Below are positions 7,302 through 15,096 of a stretch of DNA of 64,000 bases, piece by piece. Below the pieces are notes generated by a model that made no database searches, had not been told where the DNA came from, and worked only from the letters and a program-made list of their open reading frames with translations. Position 1 is the first letter of the stretch, and every line of letters begins with the position of its first letter. This DNA is from Roseibium aggregatum (lineage in GTDB: Bacteria > Pseudomonadota > Alphaproteobacteria > Rhizobiales > Stappiaceae). The stretch spans positions 124,001 through 188,000 of the forward strand of contig NZ_JAEKJZ010000004.1 of assembly GCF_017309185.1 (NCBI RefSeq). Direction: 5' to 3'. Position numbers and translations under genes: made by a program.

Positions 7302-8870
7302 ATGACCGGACAAGCCGAACCGACCGAATTCCTGATCCGCTCGCGCGCCGTTATCAAGGGCGTTGACGAAACCCTCGACGGCGAGGTTCTGGAGGGAGGC
7401 GGCCTCCATGTCCGGGACGGTGTTGTCGCCGCGCTCGGACCGTTTGAGGAGCTGCGCAAGGCGCATCCCGATCTGCCGGTGGAAGGGAACGGTGACGCAA
7501 TCGTCTTTCCGGGTCTCGTCAACGGTCATCACCATTCCGGCCTGACGCCGTTCCAGCTCGGAGTGCCTTACGGTCCGCTCGAAACCTGGCTGCCGCAGTT
7601 TCGCGGCATGCGCTATGTCGGCCATCGGCTGGACACGCTCTACTCCGCGATTGAAATGCTGGAATCCGGCGTGACCTCAGTGCAGCATATTCATCCAGCG
7701 CTGGTCGGTGGGCCGGAAGACTGGACCGGCCTTGCCGACAGCGTGATCGCCGCCTACCGCGAGATCGGCATGCGGGTGTCCTTCACCTTCATGATCCGGG
7801 ACCGGAACCAGCTCGTGCATGAAGATGACGAGCCCTTTCTGGCGAGGCTGCCGGAAGAGGACGCCGCCTACTGGCGCCCGAGGCTCGCCGCGAGCAAGGC
7901 GCCGATTGCCGACTACATGGACTGGTTCGAGGTGCAAAAGAGAGACTGGCGGGAGAAAGATCCGGACCGGGTGTCCTGGCAGCTTGCGCCGGCGAACCTG
8001 CACTGGTGTTCCGACGACTGCCTGACCGCGATCTTCGATACGGCGGAGAGAACCGGCTCCAAGGTCCACATGCATCTGGTCGAAACCCATTTGCAGGCGG
8101 AATTCGCGCAACGCACTTACGGTAAATCAGCGGTTCGCCACCTTCACGATCTCGGCTGTCTCGGGCCTGCCTTGACTCTCGGGCACGGGATCTGGGTGGA
8201 TGATGAAGACCTGGACCTCATCGGCGACTGCGGTTGCGGCATCTGCCACAACGCCAGCTCCGGCCTGAGACTGGCGAGCGGGGTCGCTCCCGTGAACGCC
8301 ATGCTCAGGAAAGGTATTCCGGTTTGCCTCGGGATCGATCAGGCGGGGATCAACGACGACCGGGACATGCTGCAGGAAATGCGCCTCGTCTGGGCACTGC
8401 ACCGAGAACCGGGCCTTCGCAGCTTCCGGCCGTCGGCAGGCCACGTCTTTCAGATGGCGACGGAGCACGGGGCCGCGTCGACCGGCTTCGAGGGCCGGAT
8501 CGGGCGTCTGGATGTCGGCAAGGCGGCGGATGTCGTCCTGATCAACTGGAACGATATCGCCAGGCCGTTTGTTGACGGGACCGTACCGCTGCTCGATGCG
8601 CTGCTGCAGCGGTCGCGGCAGTTCGCGGCTGATACCGTCTTTGTCGGCGGCAGAAAGGTGGTCTCCAGCGGCAAGGTGGTTGCGGTCGATCGCGAGGCGG
8701 TGTTCGCAGAAATCTCTGATTTTTTGAACTCCGATCCGAACGCCGCCGAGAGCGAAGCCAGGCTTCGGACCGAGACCCTGCTCGGCCATGTCGGGCGCTG
8801 GTTCGACAAGGCCTACCCGGAGGCTTTAATGCAACGTTACCGCTTCAACCGGATCTCCGGTCAGGGCTGA
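7302..8870 (+). CDS. Amidohydrolase (AtzA/TrzA/SAH-deaminase-like metal-dependent hydrolase)
   Basis: This 522-residue member of the amidohydrolase superfamily is longer than the usual 440-480. The metal motif is VNGHHHSGLTPFQLG (histidines 76-78). Further signatures are HMHLVETHLQAEFAQRTYG, LTLGHGIWVDDEDL, CHNASSGLRLASGVAPV and CLGIDQAGINDDRDMLQEMRL, which align with the substrate loop and metal aspartate of the chlorohydrolase/aminohydrolase group (TrzA, AtzA, MTA/SAH deaminase). An insertion around residues 180-215 and a C-terminal extension account for the extra length. It follows the first amidohydrolase by 21 bp. Its 3' end overlaps the convergent LysR gene by 26 bp. The reaction is probably ring deamination or similar C-N hydrolysis on an N-heterocycle. 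Confidence 0.8.
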   Translation: MTGQAEPTEFLIRSRAVIKGVDETLDGEVLEGGGLHVRDGVVAALGPFEELRKAHPDLPVEGNGDAIVFPGLVNGHHHSGLTPFQLGVPYGPLETWLPQFRGMRYVGHRLDTLYSAIEMLESGVTSVQHIHPALVGGPEDWTGLADSVIAAYREIGMRVSFTFMIRDRNQLVHEDDEPFLARLPEEDAAYWRPRLAASKAPIADYMDWFEVQKRDWREKDPDRVSWQLAPANLHWCSDDCLTAIFDTAERTGSKVHMHLVETHLQAEFAQRTYGKSAVRHLHDLGCLGPALTLGHGIWVDDEDLDLIGDCGCGICHNASSGLRLASGVAPVNAMLRKGIPVCLGIDQAGINDDRDMLQEMRLVWALHREPGLRSFRPSAGHVFQMATEHGAASTGFEGRIGRLDVGKAADVVLINWNDIARPFVDGTVPLLDALLQRSRQFAADTVFVGGRKVVSSGKVVAVDREAVFAEISDFLNSDPNAAESEARLRTETLLGHVGRWFDKAYPEALMQRYRFNRISGQG

Positions 8871-9771
8871 AGGCCTGCCAGCTCTCCGACAAGGCCATGG
8901 CGAGCTGGTTGGCGAAGCGCGCGGATGCGACGGGCAGCGTGCGTCCCTTCATCTGCATGAGTGTCAGGTTGCCGTAGGCGACATCGGATTTCGGCAGAGC
9001 GCGGAACACGAGCCGCTCGTCCTTGTCGATGTTGAGCCCGATGGGAAACTGAAAGCCGACGGCCATCTCGTTCTGCACGTAATGCCGCATGAACTCGAAA
9101 GAATCCGCTTCGATCGTCGATTCCAGCTTCTGCGACATTCTGGCCACGGCGAGATCGAGAAGGTAGCGGATACCGATCCGTTTCGGCGGAACCACATGCG
9201 GGTAGCCGAGACAGTCGCGGAGACGAAGCTTTTCCTTGTTCGCCAGCGGATGGTTTTTCGCCATCACCGCGTAAGTCGGCTGTTCGACGGTCAAGAGCAC
9301 ATCGAAGTCGCCGAGATGGGCCGGCTCGAAGACCAGCGCGAGGTCGCTTTCAAAGGCGCGCAGGTCTTCTTCCGCCGCCTCGCGGTCGCGGACGCGGACG
9401 GTGAAGGAGACGCCCGGATGCTCGGCACGGTAGGCGGCGATCTGGGCAGGCATGAAATAGGGTTGCAGGGCCTGGGAGCAGGCGATGCTGACGTGCCCGC
9501 GTCTCAAGCCCGACAGATCGGCCACCTGGCCACGGACGCGCTCCAGTTCCGCGATCTGGCCGCGAATGTGCTGGATCAGCAACTCTCCGGCCGGATTGAG
9601 CCGCACGCCGCGTGGCAGCCGCTCGAAGACGGGGGCGCCGAATTCTTCCTCAAAGCCTTGTATCCGCCGGTTCAGCGCGGAGGAGGTGATGTTCATGTCC
9701 TCGGCCGCCTTGCGGATCGAACCCGCCTTGGCGACCGCTTCTATCAGTCGAAGTGTCTGAAGGTGCCGCAT
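8845..9771 (-). CDS. LysR-family transcriptional regulator
   Basis: This 308-residue regulator opens with a winged helix, MRHLQTLRLIEAVAKAGSIRKAAEDMNITSSALNRRIQGFEEEFG, followed by LFERLPRGVRLNPAGE-like wording (VFERLPRGVRLNPAGELL), which is diagnostic of LysR proteins. An effector domain of two Rossmann-like lobes follows from about residue 90 (LRRGHVSIACSQALQPYFMP). It is transcribed away from the Dpp-type importer at 9911, with a 139-bp shared region, so it likely controls that operon and itself. The helix-turn-helix uses SALNRRIQ instead of the common SAVSRQIK, as in some purine/amide-linked LysRs. The ligand is unknown. Confidence 0.88.
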   Translation of the reverse strand: MRHLQTLRLIEAVAKAGSIRKAAEDMNITSSALNRRIQGFEEEFGAPVFERLPRGVRLNPAGELLIQHIRGQIAELERVRGQVADLSGLRRGHVSIACSQALQPYFMPAQIAAYRAEHPGVSFTVRVRDREAAEEDLRAFESDLALVFEPAHLGDFDVLLTVEQPTYAVMAKNHPLANKEKLRLRDCLGYPHVVPPKRIGIRYLLDLAVARMSQKLESTIEADSFEFMRHYVQNEMAVGFQFPIGLNIDKDERLVFRALPKSDVAYGNLTLMQMKGRTLPVASARFANQLAMALSESWQAFSPDRRSG

Positions 9772-9781
9772 TTACAGTGCC

Positions 9782-9824
9782 TTGGAAAGAGTGCTGCAAA
9801 AAACGAAGCATGAAGATGCAAAAA
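9782..9824. promoter_or_regulatory. Divergent control region: TGCAAAAA direct repeats and weak sigma-54-like box
   Basis: Between the LysR start and the Dpp binding-protein gene, TGCAAAAA occurs at 9795-9802 and again at 9817-9824. The repeats are 22 bp apart, about two helical turns, and flank GCAT-gaag-ATGC (9808-9819). This arrangement suits a LysR tetramer. The segment TTGGAAAGAGTGCTGC from 9782 has the GG and GC doublets at the sigma-54 distance but lacks the CAC and TTGC bases, so it is only a weak candidate promoter. Confidence 0.35.
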
Positions 9825-9910
9825 TAGCAATAGAAGTACGCACTAAAGCGTCGCATCGTGCCTTTCTGCGGGAAAGGCCTCCCACCCTTCCCAGGAAAAA
9901 GGGGACAGAC

Positions 9911-11536
9911 ATGACCAATGAGACTTCGAGGCGCGGCTTTCTGAAAGGCGCGGGTGCGACAGTGCTTGGAACCTCCGTATTGCCGTTTTTGAAGGTATTA
10001 CCGGCCGCGGCCGCGGGGAGTGACGTCATTGTGGCCGTGACCGGTCAGACCATCAACAGCCTCGACATTCACCGGACCGGAACCAACCGCCCAAGCTATC
10101 AGGTGGCGGTGAATGTCTACGACCGCCTCGTCAGCTTCGGCACCAAGACGCTGGAGGACGGCAGTCTGTCCTACGATTATTCGGTGATCGAGCCGGAGGT
10201 CGCCGAGAGCTGGGAATTTACCGACGACGGCATGGCGATCGTTTTCAAGCTGCGTCCGGAAGGCAAGTTTCAGGACGGCTCGCCGATCACCGCGCAGGAC
10301 GTCAAGTGGTCCTTCGACCGCGCCGTCAGCGTCGGCGGCTTTCCGACCGTGCAGATGAAGGCCGGCTCGCTTGAAAAACCGGAGCAGTTCGAGGCTGTCG
10401 ACGACCTCACCTTCAAGATCAATCTCCTGCGCAAATCCAAGCTTACCCTGCCGGATCTCGCGGTGCCCGTGCCGATGATCATCAATTCCAAGGTCGCACT
10501 TGAACATGCGACCGAGGAAGATCCCTGGGCGATGGAATACCTCCACAAGACGCCGGCCGGGTCGGGCGCTTTCAAGGTCGCGTCCTGGAAGGCGGGCGAG
10601 CAGCTCGTCTATGAGCGCAACGACAACTGGACCTCCGGTCCCGTGCCGGAAGTCAAGCGGGTTATCCTGCGCGAGGTGCCGAGCCCCGCCACCCGCCGTG
10701 CGCTTCTGGAGCGGGGCGACGTCAACATGTCGTTCAACATGCCGAACAAGGACGCCAAGGAATTGTCCGGCACCGAAGACATCACCATTGCGACCACGCC
10801 GATCGAAAACGCGATCTACTGCCTGTGTCCCAACCTGTCCTTCGAGCCGTTCAAGGACAAGAGGGTCCGTCAGGCGATCGCATGGTCGGTGCCTTACGAG
10901 GAAGTCTTCCAGACGGCGGCTTACGGCCGGGGCGCGCCCATGTGGGGCGGGCCGAGCGCCACGCCGGCGGATATCGCCTGGCCGCAGAAGTTTCCCTATT
11001 CGACCGATCTCGACAAGGCCAAGGCCCTGCTCGAGGAAGCCGGCTACGGCGAGGGGTTCGAGGTGCCGCTCTCCATCTCGCTCAGCCAGACGGACTGGAT
11101 GGAACCGGCGGCTCTCCTGATCCAGGAAAATCTCGCCAAGATCGGCATCAAGGCGACGATCGAGAAGATCCCGGGGGCGAACTGGCGGACCGCTTCGCTT
11201 GTCGAAAAGCGCTTGCCGCTGCACCTTGAGACCTTCGGCGGCTGGTTGAACTATCCGTGCTACTACTTCTTCTGGGCCTATCTGGAAGGTCATCTCTTCA
11301 ACTCGTCGAACTATCGCAACGAGGAGATCGAGACCCTGACCGGGGAAACCCTGCACATGCCGGTCGACGATCCGGACTATGCGCCGAAGATCAAGCGGAT
11401 GATCGAAATCGCCTGGGACGAGGTTCCGCGCATCGCGCTCTGGCAGCCGGCGCTCAATGTCGGTACCCGCGAGATCGACGGCTATGAGTACTGGTTCCAC
11501 CGGCAGCTCGATGTCCGCGGTCTGAAGAAGTCGTAA
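9911..11536 (+). CDS. ABC transporter substrate-binding protein, peptide/nickel (SBP family 5) type, Tat-exported
   Basis: This 541-residue receptor carries a twin-arginine signal, SRRGFLKGAGATVLG, with cleavage expected after PAAAA. The mature part has the SBP_bac_5 signatures: YDRLVSFG, VAESWEFTDDGMAIVFKLRPEGKFQDGSPITAQDVKWSFDRA, and PVPEVKRVILREVP. Tat export implies folding before transport. The ATG at 9911 follows AGGGGACAGAC and starts right before the Tat motif, so it is preferred to the longer in-frame start at 9782. The gene is followed after 4 bp by its permease. The family imports peptides, opines, nickel chelates, glycosides and other medium-sized ligands. Its association with an allophanate hydrolase hints at a ureide, amide or peptide-like ligand, which is inference. 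Confidence 0.9.
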   Translation: MTNETSRRGFLKGAGATVLGTSVLPFLKVLPAAAAGSDVIVAVTGQTINSLDIHRTGTNRPSYQVAVNVYDRLVSFGTKTLEDGSLSYDYSVIEPEVAESWEFTDDGMAIVFKLRPEGKFQDGSPITAQDVKWSFDRAVSVGGFPTVQMKAGSLEKPEQFEAVDDLTFKINLLRKSKLTLPDLAVPVPMIINSKVALEHATEEDPWAMEYLHKTPAGSGAFKVASWKAGEQLVYERNDNWTSGPVPEVKRVILREVPSPATRRALLERGDVNMSFNMPNKDAKELSGTEDITIATTPIENAIYCLCPNLSFEPFKDKRVRQAIAWSVPYEEVFQTAAYGRGAPMWGGPSATPADIAWPQKFPYSTDLDKAKALLEEAGYGEGFEVPLSISLSQTDWMEPAALLIQENLAKIGIKATIEKIPGANWRTASLVEKRLPLHLETFGGWLNYPCYYFFWAYLEGHLFNSSNYRNEEIETLTGETLHMPVDDPDYAPKIKRMIEIAWDEVPRIALWQPALNVGTREIDGYEYWFHRQLDVRGLKKS

Positions 11537-11540
11537 GTCG

Positions 11541-12566
11541 ATGGCCGGGCGTCTCTCCACAATCGGAACCAGGATCGCGCAGTCCATTCCCGTGATCCTG
11601 GGGGTCGTCGTGGTCAGCTTCGTGCTGACCCGCGCCCTTCCCGGCGACCCTGCGGTCTATTTCGCGGGCGCCGCGGCGGATGAGGCGTCCATTGCCGAAG
11701 TGCGGACAGCGCTTGGCCTCGACAAACCGCTTCCCGAACAGTTTCTGATCTACGCCAGGGACGTCGCGACCGGCAACCTCGGCCAGTCGCTCTCCACCGG
11801 CCAGCCGGTCCTGGAGGATCTCGCCAACCGGTTGCCGGCGTCTCTGGAACTGACGCTGACGGCGCTCATGTTATCCTGCGCCGTTGCCATTCCCCTGGGC
11901 GTGCTTGCAGCCACGCGTCCAGGGTCGGCAGTCGACCATCTGTGCCGCGTGCTCGTGACCGCAGGCGTGTCGCTGCCGACCTTCTTCACCGGCGTCGTGC
12001 TGATCTACATTTTCTACTATCTGCTCGGCATTGCCCCGTCGCCGCTCGGGCGGCTGGATTTCATCTATATCGAACCCGACCGGATCACCGGCTTCTACCT
12101 GATCGATGCAGCGCTTGCGGGCGATTGGGAAACCTGGGTCGGTGCGCTGAAGCAGCTCGTTCTGCCGGCGGTGACGCTGGCGCTCTTCACGATGGCGCCG
12201 CTGGCGCGCATGACCCGGGCGGCCATGCTGAGTGCCCTGTCCTCCGACTATATCCGCACCGCGCGCGCGGCCGGTCTGACCGAGGACAAGGTGCTGTTCA
12301 CCTATGCGTTCCGAAACGCGCTGCTGCCGGTGATCACGACCCTCGGCATGGTTTTCTCCTTCACGCTGGGCGCAAACGTGCTGGTCGAAAAGGTGTTCGC
12401 CTGGCCCGGCATCGGTTCCTACGCGGTCGAGGCGCTGGTGGTCTCCGACTATGCCGCCGTCCAGGGCTTCGTGCTTGCCATGGCGCTGCTCTTCGTCGCG
12501 CTCAACCTGGTGATCGACCTCACCTATACGCTCATCGACCCCCGGATCGGATTTGAAACCAAATGA
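11541..12566 (+). CDS. ABC transporter permease, DppB type
   Basis: This 341-residue inner-membrane protein has six predicted helices. The N-terminal helix includes RIAQSIPVILGVVVVSFVLTRALPGDPAV, the standard DppB/OppB start. The first periplasmic region contains VRTALGLDKPLPEQFLIY. The coupling motif near the C-terminus is ALSSDYIRTARAAGLTEDKVLFTYAFRNALLPVITTLG. It pairs with the DppC-type permease whose start overlaps its stop (ATGA). No specificity can be deduced from the permease. Confidence 0.9.
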   Translation: MAGRLSTIGTRIAQSIPVILGVVVVSFVLTRALPGDPAVYFAGAAADEASIAEVRTALGLDKPLPEQFLIYARDVATGNLGQSLSTGQPVLEDLANRLPASLELTLTALMLSCAVAIPLGVLAATRPGSAVDHLCRVLVTAGVSLPTFFTGVVLIYIFYYLLGIAPSPLGRLDFIYIEPDRITGFYLIDAALAGDWETWVGALKQLVLPAVTLALFTMAPLARMTRAAMLSALSSDYIRTARAAGLTEDKVLFTYAFRNALLPVITTLGMVFSFTLGANVLVEKVFAWPGIGSYAVEALVVSDYAAVQGFVLAMALLFVALNLVIDLTYTLIDPRIGFETK

Positions 12567-13447
12567 GTGACACGGCGACCCGGGCGGAAGCGCTCAAGCA
12601 GCAGGATGGCGCGCTGGCGCATATCGCCTATGTGCTGCGCTCCAATCCGGTCACTTTGTTGGCTTTCGCGATGTTCGCGGTGCTTTTGCTGGCGGCCGTG
12701 CTCGGTCCTCTGATCGCTCCGTTCGATCCGCTTCAGACCAACGCCTCGAATGCCCTGCAGCCACCCTCCTTCACCCATTGGTTCGGCACCGACAATCTCG
12801 GACGGGACGTCTTCAGCCGGGTGATCGTGGCCACAAGGCTCGATCTGGCCATCTCGATTGCCGCGGTCGCTCTGTCCTTCCTGGTGGGTTCCGTGCTCGG
12901 CAGTCTGGCGGGCTATTGGGGGGGCTGGCTCGATGCGGTCCTGAACCGGGTCTTCGACACGATCATGGCGTTTCCGCTGTTCGTGCTGGCCATGGGCATC
13001 GTGGCGGCGCTGGGCAACACGGTCGAAAACATCGTCTACGCGACGGCGGTCATCAACATTCCCTTTTACGCCCGGCTGGTGCGCGCAGAGGTCAATATCC
13101 GCCGCGATGCGGGCTTTGCCCAGGCGGCGAAGCTTGCCGGCAACTCGGACGTGCGCGTGCTCGCGCTTCATATTTTCCCGAACGCGTTGCCGCCGATGAT
13201 GGTGCAGGTCTCGCTGAACCTCGGCTGGGCGATCCTGAACGCCGCGGGTCTCAGCTTCATCGGCCTCGGCGTGCGCCCGCCCACCGCGGAGTGGGGCATC
13301 ATGGTCGCGGAAGGAGCGAACTTCATTGTCTCCGGCGAATGGTGGCTCGCCATCTTTCCGGGTCTCGCCCTGATGTTCGCGGTGTTCACCTTCAACCTTC
13401 TGGGAGACGGGCTGCGCGACATTGTCGACCCCCGGCAGCGCTCATGA
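12563..13447 (+). CDS. ABC transporter permease, DppC type
   Basis: This 294-residue inner-membrane permease begins with a cytoplasmic stretch and a first helix (NPVTLLAFAMFAVLLLAAVLGPLIAPFDP). It continues with PPSFTHWFGTDNLGRDVFSRVIVATRLDL, the most conserved block of DppC/OppC. The EAA coupling loop is NIRRDAGFAQAAKLAGNSDVRVLALHIFPNALPPMMV, followed by GLSFIGLGVRPPTAEWGIMVAEG. Both ends overlap neighbours by 4 bp, so the whole operon is translationally coupled. Confidence 0.9.
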   Translation: MSDTATRAEALKQQDGALAHIAYVLRSNPVTLLAFAMFAVLLLAAVLGPLIAPFDPLQTNASNALQPPSFTHWFGTDNLGRDVFSRVIVATRLDLAISIAAVALSFLVGSVLGSLAGYWGGWLDAVLNRVFDTIMAFPLFVLAMGIVAALGNTVENIVYATAVINIPFYARLVRAEVNIRRDAGFAQAAKLAGNSDVRVLALHIFPNALPPMMVQVSLNLGWAILNAAGLSFIGLGVRPPTAEWGIMVAEGANFIVSGEWWLAIFPGLALMFAVFTFNLLGDGLRDIVDPRQRS

Positions 13448-15096
13448 GCCTTCTATCGATCAACGATCTTCAGGTCTCCTTCAAGACGCGCCGTGGAACC
13501 GTGAATGCCGTGCGCGGTCTCTCGCTCGAGATCGAAAAGGGCGAGACGCTCGGCATCGTCGGTGAATCCGGCTCCGGCAAGTCCGTCACCTCCTATGCGT
13601 TGATGCGGCTCCTGGAAAGCAACGGCCGAATTTCCGGAGGCGCCTTGAGCTACGGCGGGATCGATCTGAGGCACGCGAAGGAAAGCGTCATGCGCGACCT
13701 GCGCGGGCGCGAAATCTCCATGATCTTCCAGAATCCGAGGGCGGCGCTCAACCCGATCCGCAAGGTGGGTCACCAGATCGAAGACGTGCTGCGCCGCCAT
13801 GCCAAGGCGACGCGGTCGACAGCCAGGGCCGAAGCCATCAAGGCACTGGAGGCAGTCAAGATCCGCGATCCGGAGGCGCGTTACAACGCCTATCCGTTCG
13901 AGCTCTCCGGGGGGATGTGCCAGCGCATCGTCATCGCGCTCGCGCTTGCCTGCGATCCGAAACTGCTGATCGCCGACGAACCGACAACAGGGCTCGACAT
14001 CACGACCCAGAAGGCGGTGATGGACCTGATCGCGGACCTGATCGCGGAGCGGGGCATGAGCGCGATGGTCATCACCCACGATCTCGGTCTCGCCGCCCAG
14101 TACTGCAACCGGATCGTGGTCATGAAGGACGGCGAAATCGTCGAGCAGGGCGACCCGAAGCGCCTGTTCACTGCGCCGGAGCATCCCTACACGCGCAAGC
14201 TGGTCGATGCGACGCCGCGCTCCGGGGCGTCTGTGCGCTCACTCTTGCCGGCCGAGCAGCGCACGCCGGCACCGGAATTGCCGGTCTCCGAAACGCCGCT
14301 TCTGGAGGTCAGGGATCTGACCAAGACCTATCAGGGCAAGTCCGGCCCCGTTCACGCGGTCAAGGGCATCAGCTTCAAGGTTATGAAAGGTCAGAGTGTC
14401 GGTCTTGTCGGGGAATCCGGTTGCGGCAAATCGACGACCTCCTCCATTCTCGTGCGGCTCACCGATCCGACAAGCGGCGAGATCCTGTTCAACGGCGAGG
14501 ATCTGGCAAAGACGCCGGCCGGGACCTTCGCGCGCGATCCCCGCCGGGCGGCCATCCAGATGGTCTTCCAGGATGCCACCGACAGCTTCAATCCCCGCCA
14601 CACCGCCCGCCACTCCATCGCAGAACCACTGAAGCGGCTGACCGGGCTGAAGGGCAAGGCGCTCAAGGACCGGGTTGAGGAACTTGCGGATCTGGTCGGC
14701 CTGCCACGGCCCTTGCTGGACCGGTTTCCCCATCAGCTTTCCGGCGGTCAGAAGGCCCGGGTCGGTATCGCCCGCGCCATCGCGGTCGAGCCGCAGTTCC
14801 TGATCCTGGACGAGCCGACCGCGGCCCTCGACGTCTCCATTCAGGCGATCGTGCTCAATCTTCTGGTGGATCTGCGCGCCAAGCTCGGCATCAGTTTCTT
14901 GTTCGTGAGCCACGACCTGCATGTGGTGCGGCTCCTGTGCGACCATGTCATCGTGATGCGCGACGGTGAAATTCTAGAAGAAGGGCCTGCCGCGGCAGTG
15001 ATGGACGCGCCGGCCCATGCCTATACGCGGGAGCTTCTCGCAGCCGCTCCCGAACCTCCGGCCCTGGCGGAAACGCTTTCGTCGGCCGCTGAATGA
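13444..15096 (+). CDS. Fused DppD-DppF ATP-binding protein of a Dpp-type ABC importer
   Basis: This 550-residue cytoplasmic protein has two complete ATPase domains. Domain 1 has Walker A GESGSGKS (40-47), signature LSGGMCQR near 154 and Walker B LLIADEPTTGLD. Domain 2 has GESGCGKS near 323, LSGGQKAR near 432 and [12 protein letters not shown]. Each domain ends with the oligopeptide-type C-terminal extension (PEHPYTRKLVDATP; PAHAYTRELLAAAP). Fused forms of this kind are common in the GsiA/YejF group. The start at 13444 overlaps the stop of the permease, and ATGA recurs at the end with the hydrolase gene. A longer upstream frame only reads through the permease gene out of phase. Confidence 0.9.
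   Translation: MSLLSINDLQVSFKTRRGTVNAVRGLSLEIEKGETLGIVGESGSGKSVTSYALMRLLESNGRISGGALSYGGIDLRHAKESVMRDLRGREISMIFQNPRAALNPIRKVGHQIEDVLRRHAKATRSTARAEAIKALEAVKIRDPEARYNAYPFELSGGMCQRIVIALALACDPKLLIADEPTTGLDITTQKAVMDLIADLIAERGMSAMVITHDLGLAAQYCNRIVVMKDGEIVEQGDPKRLFTAPEHPYTRKLVDATPRSGASVRSLLPAEQRTPAPELPVSETPLLEVRDLTKTYQGKSGPVHAVKGISFKVMKGQSVGLVGESGCGKSTTSSILVRLTDPTSGEILFNGEDLAKTPAGTFARDPRRAAIQMVFQDATDSFNPRHTARHSIAEPLKRLTGLKGKALKDRVEELADLVGLPRPLLDRFPHQLSGGQKARVGIARAIAVEPQFLILDEPTAALDVSIQAIVLNLLVDLRAKLGISFLFVSHDLHVVRLLCDHVIVMRDGEILEEGPAAAVMDAPAHAYTRELLAAAPEPPALAETLSSAAE

Noticed and set aside
6174..7625. 483-codon antisense frame over the first amidohydrolase
   Set aside because: GC-rich shadow; the + strand protein has clear metal-binding motifs.
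9782..9798. Sigma-54 promoter before the Dpp operon
   Set aside because: Only the GG and GC doublets match; CAC and TTGC are missing, so not called as a promoter by itself.
9998..11587. 529-codon antisense frame over the Dpp binding protein
   Set aside because: Low-complexity, no domain, no ribosome-binding site; the sense gene is certain.
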